NCBI RefSeq assembly: GCF_023115355.1
Contig: NZ_CP096021.1
Span: 62,001-126,000, forward strand
DNA from: Halocatena salina
GTDB taxonomy: Archaea > Halobacteriota > Halobacteria > Halobacteriales > Haloarculaceae
Direction of reading: 5' to 3'
DNA: 64,000 bases
The notes under the pieces were generated by a model that saw only the letters and a program-made list of their open reading frames with translations, was not told where the DNA came from and searched no databases. The position numbers and the translations under genes are program-made. Numbering within the stretch: the first letter of the stretch is position 1; every line of letters starts with the position of its first letter. This document shows positions 56,560 to 64,000 of this stretch, piece after piece.

Positions 56560-56682
56560 CTAACAGGTACTGAATCTTATTCCCTGGATTAGATCCTATC
56601 ATGAAGCACGTCCTTGCTTACAGAGTGGAAGATATATTTTCTATCTGACATCCTTCTTGCCCACTCCTTCTATCGAAATACG

Positions 56683-57733
56683 TCATTTCAGCCCGAAGTC
56701 AAGCTCGGCTGCTTTGAGAAAGCCCTGCAGGAGTTCCGGTTGCTCATCCTTGGCCGCAATCGACTGGTCAACACGGGCTTCTAAGGTATCAATGTCTTCT
56801 GGGACGTAGTTCGACAGTTCTCCATATTTCGTGTGCCCCCAAACCTGCTCGACAGGATTCAATTCCGGGGCATATGGTGGCAGATATTCTATGTCAAGCG
56901 CCAGTGACGTATCATCGAATGCCTCCTCAAGGAGTCGTGCTGCCTTTTTGTGACCGGCCCAGTTGTCCAACACGAGAATACTGTCCTGCCACCGATACCG
57001 CAGGTCATCGCGGAGCAGTTCGTAAATGATCCAGCCGGTATAGTGTTTCTCTCTGATCCAGAAGAACAGTCCCACGTCCGGAGGCTGTTCATTGTCACGG
57101 AGCGTTACCAAGAGAGCGGTGAACACTGAGAGCCGCCCCTGCCGCGTCCAACTGTACTGGACTGGTGTCTCACCGCGTGGGGCCCAGGTACGGCGCACGA
57201 CCGGATCTAAGTAGAATCCGCACTCGTCGACGAACACGAGAGTGTATCCCTCCGTTCGCGCTTTTTTTATCGCTGGCCAGGTTTCAGTCATCCAGCGGCG
57301 AATCTCCTCGTCGTCGCGCTCACGTGCGCGCTGTTCCGGTTTCTGGCAACTCCAGCCCATCTTCCGGAGATACCGCCACACCGAGGAACTGGAGACTGAG
57401 ATATCGAACTCTCGTTCGATGATCTCCGCGATACGGTCAAGGGTCCAGAGATTGGTCTCAAACCCATGTGCTTGAGGGCCTTCACGAGAGGCGTTCCTCA
57501 AGGGTTGGATAGTGTTCTTCGGCCAGCTTTGGCTTGCGGCCGTTCGTTCGCGGTGCGGCGGCGAGTCCCTCCTCGCCCTCCTCTTCATACGCAACGTTCC
57601 ACCGCGAGCCCGAGCCAGGATGGACGCCAACAACCTCGGCAACCTCTCGAACGCCGTGTCCGAGTTCGAGCAGATCGACCGCACGGCGTCTGCGCGCTTC
57701 GAGTTCAGCTTTGGTGCCGGTCGGTCGGGTCAT
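56683..57733 (-). pseudogene. IS630-type transposase split by a frameshift
   Basis: The first frame starts at the ATG at 57733 and encodes the HTH half (ARRRRAVDLLELGHGVREVA, then VVGVHPGSGSRW and KLAEEHYPTLEERLS). It stops at 57482. The second frame continues directly with EGPQAHGFETNLWTLDRIAE and contains the DDE domain: Asp in VFVDECGFYLD, Asp in LVLDNWAGHKK and Glu in APELNPVEQVWG. A one-base change at about 57485-57495 would rejoin them. IS630 elements sometimes use programmed frameshifting, but no clear slippery heptamer is seen at the junction, so inactivation is more likely. No terminal inverted repeats were found by eye. Confidence 0.8.
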
Positions 57734-57956
57734 AGTCGTTTGTTGGACCTGCAATTCTGTGTTTCTTTGTGCTCCGGGAAGTCAACAGCGGTTGTTATAT
57801 AAGACCACGATACTGCTAATGCAACTAGTCTCATAGTGATACCATACTGATCTCGATCCAGCGTCAGTTGAGGGTTTGACCAGACGCCACAGATGTCTCA
57901 TATGGTAGGTCACGAGCGACATGTTTATTGGCGACCTTCGAGAATATTTCACATGG

Positions 57957-57983
57957 CGTTGCACATGTGCCACATGTGCAACG
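57957..57983. promoter_or_regulatory. Perfect 27-bp palindromic operator of the toxin-antitoxin pair
   Basis: CGTTGCACATGTG at 57957-57969 is separated by one base from its exact reverse complement at 57971-57983. It ends nine bases before the antitoxin ATG. Each arm also holds a smaller palindrome, GCACATGTGC or its overlap. The position fits autoregulation by the antitoxin or the complex. Confidence 0.75.
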
Positions 57984-57992
57984 CTATTCACC

Positions 57993-58190
57993 ATGAGCGC
58001 AGACAAACGCATTCGAGTCTCGGAAGAACGGCGCGAACAACTACACGAACTGAAGGGCGTTGGGGAGTCCTACGACGAGGTGATCGAACAGCTCATTCAG
58101 GAGCACAATCGCAAGCGACTGGCCGAGAAGATGCGCGAGGTCGACGAGATGGATTCGGACGAATTTGTGCCACTCAATGATGACGAATGA
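57993..58190 (+). CDS. Antitoxin of a RelE/ParE-type pair
   Basis: A 65-residue antitoxin from the ATG at 57993. The N-terminus DKRIRVSEERREQLHELKG forms a ribbon-helix-helix-like start common in haloarchaeal VapB/DUF7557-type antitoxins. An acidic C-terminal half (EKMREVDEMDSDEFVPL) would wrap the toxin. It overlaps the toxin gene by ATGA and is preceded by a perfect palindromic operator. An upstream in-frame start would run through the operator and is rejected. Confidence 0.82.
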   Translation: MSADKRIRVSEERREQLHELKGVGESYDEVIEQLIQEHNRKRLAEKMREVDEMDSDEFVPLNDDE

Positions 58191-58474
58191 GTTACGAGGT
58201 TTTGCTGCATCCCGACGTTGATGAATTCCTCCGGTCGCTGGACGAGAAGAGCGAACGGATCTGTCGGGACAATCTCGCGTACCTTGAAGAGAATCCCTAC
58301 CCAGGTCGAGGACAGGGCGACAAAGAAGGGCTTGTAATCGACGGCGATGATCGGTACCGACAGCACATCAGCCATGAGTACACCGTGTTCTACGATATTT
58401 ATGAGGAGAGGAACGAGGTGCGTGTGACCGAAATCCTTCCGATTGACGACGCACACAAGCGTTACGGGTATTGA
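58187..58474 (+). CDS. RelE/ParE-family toxin
   Basis: A 95-residue toxin of the RelE superfamily, typically a ribosome-dependent mRNA interferase in archaea. Pattern: YEVLLHPDVDEFLRSLDEKS, RICRDNLAYLEENPYPG, then DRYRQHISHEYTVFYDIYEE and VRVTEILPIDDAHKRYGY, with the late Arg, His and Tyr residues used for RNA cleavage in RelE relatives. The start overlaps the antitoxin stop (ATGA). ParE-type gyrase inhibitors share this fold, so the target is not certain. Confidence 0.85.
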   Translation: MSYEVLLHPDVDEFLRSLDEKSERICRDNLAYLEENPYPGRGQGDKEGLVIDGDDRYRQHISHEYTVFYDIYEERNEVRVTEILPIDDAHKRYGY

Positions 58475-58540
58475 TAGGCGTTTGCGTTACCACCGTTCCG
58501 GGGGGTAGAATACGATGTTGACCGTTGAGAAGGCGTTGTA

Positions 58541-59032
58541 TCACGAGGTCGGCATGACGGCGATCTCCAGCCCCCAATGCTTTGCACACTCAACGATGTC
58601 AAACCAGCCGTTGCGCTGGCTTTGCTCGGGGTCTGCTGTCTTCGAGACCGACTGAATTTCAGGATGATACACGTGTATTGAGAAGATAGCAGGCTCACCG
58701 TCTTCATCAAGCCAGAGGGAAGCGTGATCCGAGTGCGGGGGCTTGTGTGGTGGCCTCTCGCCCTTTCCCACCGTTTCGAGTTCCCGATCGATCCAGGAGC
58801 GGTCACACGAACACTCGTCTTCTCCCGTGATTAGCCGTCGGAAGCATGGTTTCTCTGCCTGTTCATCAACCTTCCAAGCGTTCTTGAATCGCTCTCTCAA
58901 TTCGTCTTCGAGTGCATCAGCGATCGCTCGCCGGACACCCTCCCCCGGTTCCTGATCGTCGTCAGCGTACTCCTGCACGGTGGAAACGAATGCTTGGTAT
59001 GCAGGACTCAGGGAGCGATTGAAGCGGCTCAT
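58541..59032 (-). CDS. Hypothetical acidic protein
   Basis: A 163-residue acidic protein with no recognised domain. It starts SRFNRSLSPAYQAFVSTVQE, has a helical region (IADALEDELRERFKNAWKV), three or four cysteines (CFRRLITGEDECSCDRSW) and a C-terminal part with HASLWLDEDGEPAIFSIHVY. The codon use and acidity are normal for a haloarchaeal gene. It lies between the toxin gene and the trailer end of the CRISPR array but shows no Cas signature. Confidence 0.6.
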   Translation of the reverse strand: MSRFNRSLSPAYQAFVSTVQEYADDDQEPGEGVRRAIADALEDELRERFKNAWKVDEQAEKPCFRRLITGEDECSCDRSWIDRELETVGKGERPPHKPPHSDHASLWLDEDGEPAIFSIHVYHPEIQSVSKTADPEQSQRNGWFDIVECAKHWGLEIAVMPTS

Positions 59033-59320
59033 GCGCCGTTTCGACGGTCTAGCTGACTATGGTTGTTGTGACAATCCAAAAACAACGGAAGTGAGGGGTG
59101 TGATCGTTGTGCTCTCGGGTGATTTTCTGTTTGCAGATGGGGTGTCGTCGGTGCGATCGGTTGGTACTCTCTCAGGCACCACTGGAACCGGTGGTGTGGT
59201 ATCGTCGCGTAGTCCGTTGATTTTTCACTCGAAATTCGGTGTGTCCTCTCCTCGCGCTCGGGCAATGTGCCTCCAGCCCCCGAGTGAGAATCGGTCCCAG
59301 TGTGGGGTAACTCCCGGCCC
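59033..59320. other. Gap, nothing recognised
   Basis: No gene, no repeat. Short forward frames lack motifs. Confidence 0.4.
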
Positions 59321-59557
59321 TTACTCATCGACGAGTTCGCTTTCGCCACGATACTGCACCTCGTCGGTGTCCTGTTCCCACATCCAGAGGGAGAGACATT
59401 TACAGGAGTACTCGACGGCGATGGGGTCGCTGTCTCCGTCATGGATGACCGCCTGTCCGTGGAGTTGTCGTCCGCAGTTTGGGTAGTCATGCCAGTCCTT
59501 GGGGGATGCACCTCTAGGGAACGGTCGTGCCCCCGCCCACTGGGCTGATGGGGCGCT
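59321..59557 (-). pseudogene. 5'-truncated zinc-ribbon-like protein fragment
   Basis: The reverse strand reads DWHDYPNCGRQLHGQAVIHD, then DSDPIAVEYSCKCLSLWMWE and ends with ESELVDE and a stop at 59321-59323. The C-x-x/C-x-C pattern and strand spacing look like a small zinc-binding protein. The frame is closed upstream by a TGA at 59558-59560 inside a fossil CRISPR repeat, and no ATG, GTG or TTG lies in frame. The 5' end was lost at the array border. Confidence 0.5.
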
Positions 59558-59584
59558 TCAACACCAGCTTGGTACTTCTGAAAC
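59555..59584 (-). repeat. Fossil CRISPR repeat at the trailer end
   Basis: These 30 bases match the array consensus at 23 of 30 positions, with both ends intact (GCTTCAAC and CTGAAAC on the forward strand). The distance to the next repeat is 34 bp, a normal spacer length. It is a decayed, probably inactive, oldest unit of the array. Confidence 0.65.
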
Positions 59585-59618
59585 GCCATGTCGATCCGCG
59601 AGGGCGATCGACTATCAG

Positions 59619-62540
59619 ACCTCAACCCCACAAGAGTCCGTCTGAAACTCCGTGCATCACTCGGTTTTCGTCGAGTGGGATCGGCTTCAACCCCACAAGG
59701 GTCCGTCTGAAACAGGGATTGGGCAGATAAACGCTGTCCTGAAAATAACGCTTCAACCCCACAAGGGTCCGTCTGAAACCACTCGGCCCTCGAGTCGGCG
59801 ACCTATTCCGAGGACGCTTCAACCCCACAAGGGTCCGTCTGAAACTGGCCGAGAACATGTGTTTCGCGGTGGGTTCGTAGTAGCTTCAACCCCACAAGGG
59901 TCCGTCTGAAACGAGGATCTCAACCGCCATCCAACCGATCGCAAAGCTTCAACCCCACAAGGGTCCGTCTGAAACCGGACTCCTCGACGCCGTCGCATAG
60001 CAACCGAGAACTGCTTCAACCCCACAAGGGTCCGTCTGAAACTGGGAAGTGTTTTCCGGACACCATCCAATAGCAGTTGCTTCAACCCCACAAGGGTCCG
60101 TCTGAAACATTGCGGGCCGTAGACATTGGTGTGACGAAGCATACGCTTCAACCCCACAAGGGTCCGTCTGAAACCGACGACGATCTCGATGACTGGGACG
60201 AGATCGAGGTGGCTTCAACCCCACAAGGGTCCGTCTGAAACTTGTTGTTCGGGGTCTAAGACCAATGCGAGCCAGAGTCTTCAACCCCACAAGGGTCCGT
60301 CTGAAACCGGCGAGTACGACGCCGGGGGGATTTCGTTCGAGACTCTTCAACCCCACAAGGGTCCGTCTGAAACTACGTGACCACACTCCGGGCACGTCCG
60401 ATGTTCATTCTTCAACCCCACAAGGGTCCGTCTGAAACGCGCGAGACGTTCAAATCATCTGCCAAATTTGCGGTCTTCAACCCCACAAGGGTCCGTCTGA
60501 AACACGTGAACGCCCCCCATGCCCCCCGAGCCCAGTTCATTCTTCAACCCCACAAGGGTCCGTCTGAAACGCGCGCCTCTGTGTCGCTCTCCTGCTCGAC
60601 GGAGATCTTCAACCCCACAAGGGTCCGTCTGAAACTCAAGATCATCCAGATCGTCTGCGTCCATGCTACCGTTCTTCAACCCCACAAGGGTCCGTCTGAA
60701 ACCGACGGCGGAGATGTCCGCGAGTGCATCGTCTCGAATCTTCAACCCCACAAGGGTCCGTCTGAAACGCGTGCACGCAGTGGCGTCGAGTCGCCCAGAT
60801 CTCTTCAACCCCACAAGGGTCCGTCTGAAACTCGATGAGGCGGCACTGGTCGAGGACGGCGTCTATGATCTTCAACCCCACAAGGGTCCGTCTGAAACGA
60901 GGCGACCAGCGATGAGTAGCGTCTCGTTCAGCTGTCTTCAACCCCACAAGGGTCCGTCTGAAACCGTTGTATGGTTCTTGGCTCCCGTCTCGATCCCGGC
61001 TCTTCAACCCCACAAGGGTCCGTCTGAAACTCGCAACCGGTATCGGACCGACAGGGGAGATCACCTCTTCAACCCCACAAGGGTCCGTCTGAAACTGAAC
61101 GTTCCAGTTGTCTTCGGTGCAAACTCGTGAATCTTCAACCCCACAAGGGTCCGTCTGAAACGTGGCAGCGCGTTCTTCGTTCGCCGCGTAGACGCGTCTT
61201 CAACCCCACAAGGGTCCGTCTGAAACCGTGTTTCTCGCCGTAGCCGTCGCCAGCGTACAGCTCTTCAACCCCACAAGGGTCCGTCTGAAACCTCCGGAGG
61301 ATGTTATCGATGGGAGGGACATTGAATTCTTCAACCCCACAAGGGTCCGTCTGAAACTTGCGGGCACCGATGCCTGCGCTGCCGATTCGTGCGATCTTCA
61401 ACCCCACAAGGGTCCGTCTGAAACCCGTGGCTCGGCTATGCTCAGGACCGAGGGCGCATCACTTCAACCCCACAAGGGTCCGTCTGAAACGCGTTTCAAA
61501 TGGACCTCCTTGCCGTTCTTGCACGACTTCAACCCCACAAGGGTCCGTCTGAAACCTGTTCGGCTGTGAGACTCACCGCGATTCTCTCGCTACTTCAACC
61601 CCACAAGGGTCCGTCTGAAACTTGGTCTGCATCGCAGTCCGGATCGCGGGGAGCATACTTCAACCCCACAAGGGTCCGTCTGAAACGAGGGAGGGAAGAT
61701 GGGGAGGGTGTTCTGATGGCCACTTCAACCCCACAAGGGTCCGTCTGAAACAGCGCGCCCACGAGCATGGCTATTCGATCACGTCCCACTTCAACCCCAC
61801 AAGGGTCCGTCTGAAACGTAGATGTTGATGTACTCGGCGACCGATTCGAGCGCACTTCAACCCCACAAGGGTCCGTCTGAAACTTGATCTTCTTGAGCGA
61901 TTAGGGATGTCGCTTAGAACTTCAACCCCACAAGGGTCCGTCTGAAACCACGTGCTTCACGAGTCCACCCTTCACCCTGGGGGCGACTTCAACCCCACAA
62001 GGGTCCGTCTGAAACCAATGCCAGACGCCCTTGATGCTCTCATAGGAGTCACTTCAACCCCACAAGGGTCCGTCTGAAACTCGGTGTTGCCTCCCTCGTC
62101 GATATAGGCGCGCGACTTCAACCCCACAAGGGTCCGTCTGAAACCATGTCCATGCCTCCGGTAAGTCTTCGTCCTCTCACTTCAACCCCACAAGGGTCCG
62201 TCTGAAACTCGACGAAGGGGTACTTCCTCATCGAACAACAGACAACTTCAACCCCACAAGGGTCCGTCTGAAACAACGCATGGGGGTGCGCACGCGTCGA
62301 CGACGGTCCCACTTCAACCCCACAAGGGTCCGTCTGAAACAAACGGCACTATGCGCTGCCGAGTCGAGGCAACCAAGGACTTCAACCCCACAAGGGTCCG
62401 TCTGAAACAAGATTTATGGGGTTGTGGAATAGTGTGTTTGTTGAGACTTCAACCCCACAAGGGTCCGTCTGAAACGCGATGCGGCAGGGGATGTCGCTGA
62501 GATGGGTGATACTTCAACCCCACAAGGGTCCGTCTGAAAC
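59619..62540 (-). CRISPR. Type I-B CRISPR array, 45 repeats and 44 spacers
   Basis: Repeats are 30 bp. In transcribed (reverse) orientation they begin GTTTCAGACGGACCCTTGTG and end GGGTTGAAG plus one variable base. Spacers are mostly 33-38 bp. The first repeat by coordinate (59619-59648) has three changes, as expected at the trailer end; the last (62511-62540) is perfect and adjoins the leader. The final repeat base falls in blocks: C in repeats 2-10 (59684-60241), A in 11-28 (60278-61424), T in 29-45 (61461-62540). The repeat resembles known Haloferax type I-B repeats. Transcription is inferred toward lower coordinates, the same direction as cas2 and cas1. No spacer was seen to match this window. 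Confidence 0.97.
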
Positions 62541-62643
62541 CATAGCCAATTCACCGGCTATAGAGTCCCCTGTATCTGAATTCACATCAGAATTTCCATC
62601 GACCTTCGGTAGCCTCATTACCCCCGGGGGTCGATGGAATTGG
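62541..62643 (-). promoter_or_regulatory. CRISPR leader
   Basis: The 103 bases between cas2 and the first leader-side repeat. Two inverted repeats are present: ATAGCC/GGCTAT (62542-62547 and 62556-62561), starting one base from the first repeat, and CCATCGACC/GGTCGATGG (62596-62604 and 62629-62637). The first might anchor integration; the second could end cas2 transcription. No obvious TATA box was fixed. Confidence 0.6.
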
Positions 62644-62907
62644 CTACAAGAACTGCTGGTCGTCCATTGGATCCTCACCGAATACGAACCTCTCAACGTA
62701 CTTCTCCGAGGCCATTCGGTATACCATCACGGATTCACTAGGGTCGAGCATTGATTCCAGAGTCGTCTTCATCTCCTCAAGCGTGCCTTCGGTCAGCTCT
62801 CCTTCGAACACGGAGTTCTGAACGTGGGTCAGATACCTGCGGAGATACTTGAGAAACTTGGATGTCCGGTTGGCCTGCACGTCGTAGACGACGATGACAT
62901 ATGGCAG
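62644..62907 (-). CDS. cas2: Cas2, with a non-AUG (CTG) start
   Basis: An 87-codon Cas2. The N-terminal strand YVIVVYDV carries the conserved Asp. The middle KYLRRYLTHVQNSVFEGELT and the end YVERFVFGEDPM match haloarchaeal type I-B Cas2. The frame is closed by the cas1 stop two codons before CTG-CCA-TAT, so the only way to include the essential first strand is a CTG start at 62907; other Cas2 proteins have Met here. A GTG at 62880 would remove the strand and the Asp. The gene is probably made poorly or not at all. It follows cas1 with a 3-bp gap. Confidence 0.85.
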   Translation of the reverse strand: MPYVIVVYDVQANRTSKFLKYLRRYLTHVQNSVFEGELTEGTLEEMKTTLESMLDPSESVMVYRMASEKYVERFVFGEDPMDDQQFL

Positions 62908-62910
62908 GGG

Positions 62911-63657
62911 CTACCACCACCGTTCAAATGGGACGTACTCCTCGCCAGTGAGGAGATGTTTCTTCAGTTTGTATACTTCGATACGTAGTAGGTACTGGTA
63001 GCTCACCTTCCGATTCAACTGCGGATGTTCGATGGTTTCATCGAGCGTTTTCTCGAACGCCTTTGAGAACGTCTTTCGTCCAGTCTCGTCGAGCAGGCAC
63101 GAGTTGAGGTCGTTCTCGAACTCGTTCAGACCCAACTGGTTCCGGTTCACGACGCGGAAGATGACGCGGTCGGAGAGCAGTGGTTTGAACAGGTCTGCGA
63201 TATCGAGTGCAAGCGAGTATCGTCGTTCACCTGGTTCGTGGAGGAAGCTCACAGCCGGGTCCAGTGCGGTCGCACGGATTGCCGAAACGACGTTGGCGTA
63301 CACGAGCGAGTTGCCAAACGAGATGAGACTGTTCACCTCGTTGCTCGGTGGATTGTACTGGCGGCCAGCGAACACGAAGCCCTCCGGAAGCACGTCGTCG
63401 AAGATTGAGTAGTACGCACGGCGTGCGGTCGCCTCGACACCCATCAACTCCGTTGTGTCCATCCCTTCCTCAAGGGCTGCCGACTGAGCCTCCAGTCGCG
63501 TGATGACGTCTTCGAACTCGTGGTCACGTCGATCGTAGTACTTCACGTTCGATCGCATGTTGTGGATACTCCCCTGGATGATTTTTCGCGCGATTGATTG
63601 CCGTCGCTCGGGGGTGTCGTAGGCACGGACCTGTTCGACGACCGTCCGTCCCGATGT
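62911..63657 (-). pseudogene. cas1: Cas1, missing its N-terminal domain
   Basis: The C-terminal part of a type I-B Cas1. Present are the metal-binding residues Glu in GVEATARRAYY, His in VSFLHEPGERR and Asp in YSLALDIADLFKP, and a normal end. The frame is open upstream to a TAG at 63658-63660 and keeps conserved residues (SGRTVVEQVRAYDTPERRQS) before the first ATG at 63558. About 100 N-terminal residues forming the beta domain are absent, replaced at once by the end of the upstream cas gene. A 215-residue product could be made from 63558, but it would lack the dimerising domain. Integration activity is doubtful. Confidence 0.82.
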
Positions 63658-63665
63658 CTATCCTT

Positions 63666-64000
63666 CTACTCCGACAGCACGGGCGGCATGACGCCACGCC
63701 CATGAACAAGGGAATAGTCCTCAACCGAGGTGAGCACAGAGAGTGGCTCTTCCGTGTTAATCGCAAGCTCATCAAGGGCTGGCTGTGTCGTTGTGGTCTT
63801 CGGTATCGACACGAGGGTCTGTTTGAGTGCGGAGAGCAGTGCGTCCGCCGCCTCAAACGCGCGAGCATTCTTCGACACGTGGAAGTTCTCAAGATACTCG
63901 GTTTCATGCGCGATAGGAATCAGGATTTCCTCTGTTTCGTAGTCCTGCCTGATAAGCGATGCCTGCCGTAGCTCCTCCCCACAGGCGCGATCGACGTACC
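63666..64000 (-). CDS. cas3: Probable Cas3 C-terminal end, cut by the window edge
   Basis: A 111-codon open frame running in from the edge, with YVDRACGEELRQASLIRQDY, then EEILIPIAHETEYLEN and SVLTSVEDYSLVHGRG, ending at 63666-63668. It is neither Cas1 nor Cas4. Its place fits the cas3-cas4-cas1-cas2 order of haloarchaeal type I-B loci, so it is assigned to Cas3 by position and general resemblance. No cas4 lies between it and cas1, and only eight bases separate its stop from the cas1 remnant. A deletion from the cas3 end into cas1 would explain both losses. Confidence 0.5.
   Translation of the reverse strand, partial: YVDRACGEELRQASLIRQDYETEEILIPIAHETEYLENFHVSKNARAFEAADALLSALKQTLVSIPKTTTTQPALDELAINTEEPLSVLTSVEDYSLVHGRGVMPPVLSE

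Noticed and set aside
57482-57510. Programmed -1 frameshift in the IS630-type transposase
   Set aside because: No slippery heptamer or pseudoknot is apparent at the junction; an ordinary indel is simpler.
59622-62754. Long open frames across the array encoding repeated LQPHKGPSET or FRRTLVGLK peptides
   Set aside because: They are translations of the 30-bp CRISPR repeats in both strands, not proteins.
1-64000. rRNA, tRNA or origin-recognition (Orc1/Cdc6) genes
   Set aside because: None recognised by eye on either strand; a covariance-model scan would be needed to exclude a tRNA.

Overview
The window looks like accessory chromosome or megaplasmid DNA from a halophilic archaeon (class Halobacteria). 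Support comes from acidic proteins, twin-arginine (Tat) signals on most secreted proteins, haloarchaeal families (HalOD1, HTH_10/Bat-type, LtrA, DUF211), TATA boxes about 25-30 bp upstream of start codons, and a type I-B CRISPR repeat close to the known Haloferax-type repeat. The genus cannot be named from the sequence alone.

Layout. 1-12.5 kb: an LtrA-family membrane protein with a decayed second copy, two secreted beta-propeller/glycosidase proteins (one GH43 enzyme with a ricin-type lectin domain), a PQQ-propeller lipoprotein with a membrane partner, and relics. 12.5-16.6 kb: an intact dhaKLM operon converging on ptsH-ptsI, so that PEP, EI, HPr and DhaM can supply phosphate for dihydroxyacetone kinase. 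17-30.5 kb: a broken MFS gene, a frameshifted HTH/zinc-ribbon regulator, a Tat-exported subtilase, a UlaG-like hydrolase, an ABC-2 transporter whose ATPase has lost its catalytic core, a cupin and small regulators. 30.5-39 kb: a large subtilase, a beta-propeller lipoprotein, a PPC-type secreted protein, and broken ABC permease and PQQ genes. 39-50.8 kb: an IS4-type element, a class II HMG-CoA reductase, a CBS/DUF21 protein, UspA proteins, a DUF211 relic, and an AT-rich islet with a Tat-exported protein. 50.9-55.7 kb: a partition-like island with a membrane protein, ParA, a small acidic protein, TcmP and a radical-SAM protein, studded with CTATAG palindromes at an exact 12-bp period. 55.8-59 kb: a HAD phosphatase, a frameshifted IS630-type transposase and an antitoxin/RelE-type toxin pair with a perfect 27-bp operator palindrome. 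59.5-64 kb: a CRISPR array of 45 repeats plus one fossil repeat, followed by cas2, a truncated cas1 and the end of a probable cas3.

Main points of interest are (i) the phased CTATAG iterons in four clusters around parA and tcmP/radical SAM, with a partial duplicate that makes direct repeats flanking the tcmP cargo; (ii) a CRISPR array whose repeat-end base changes in three clean blocks, next to an adaptation module that has lost cas4, lost the N-terminal part of cas1 and has a non-AUG cas2 start; and (iii) a very high density of frameshifted, truncated or internally deleted genes. No rRNA or tRNA gene was recognised.
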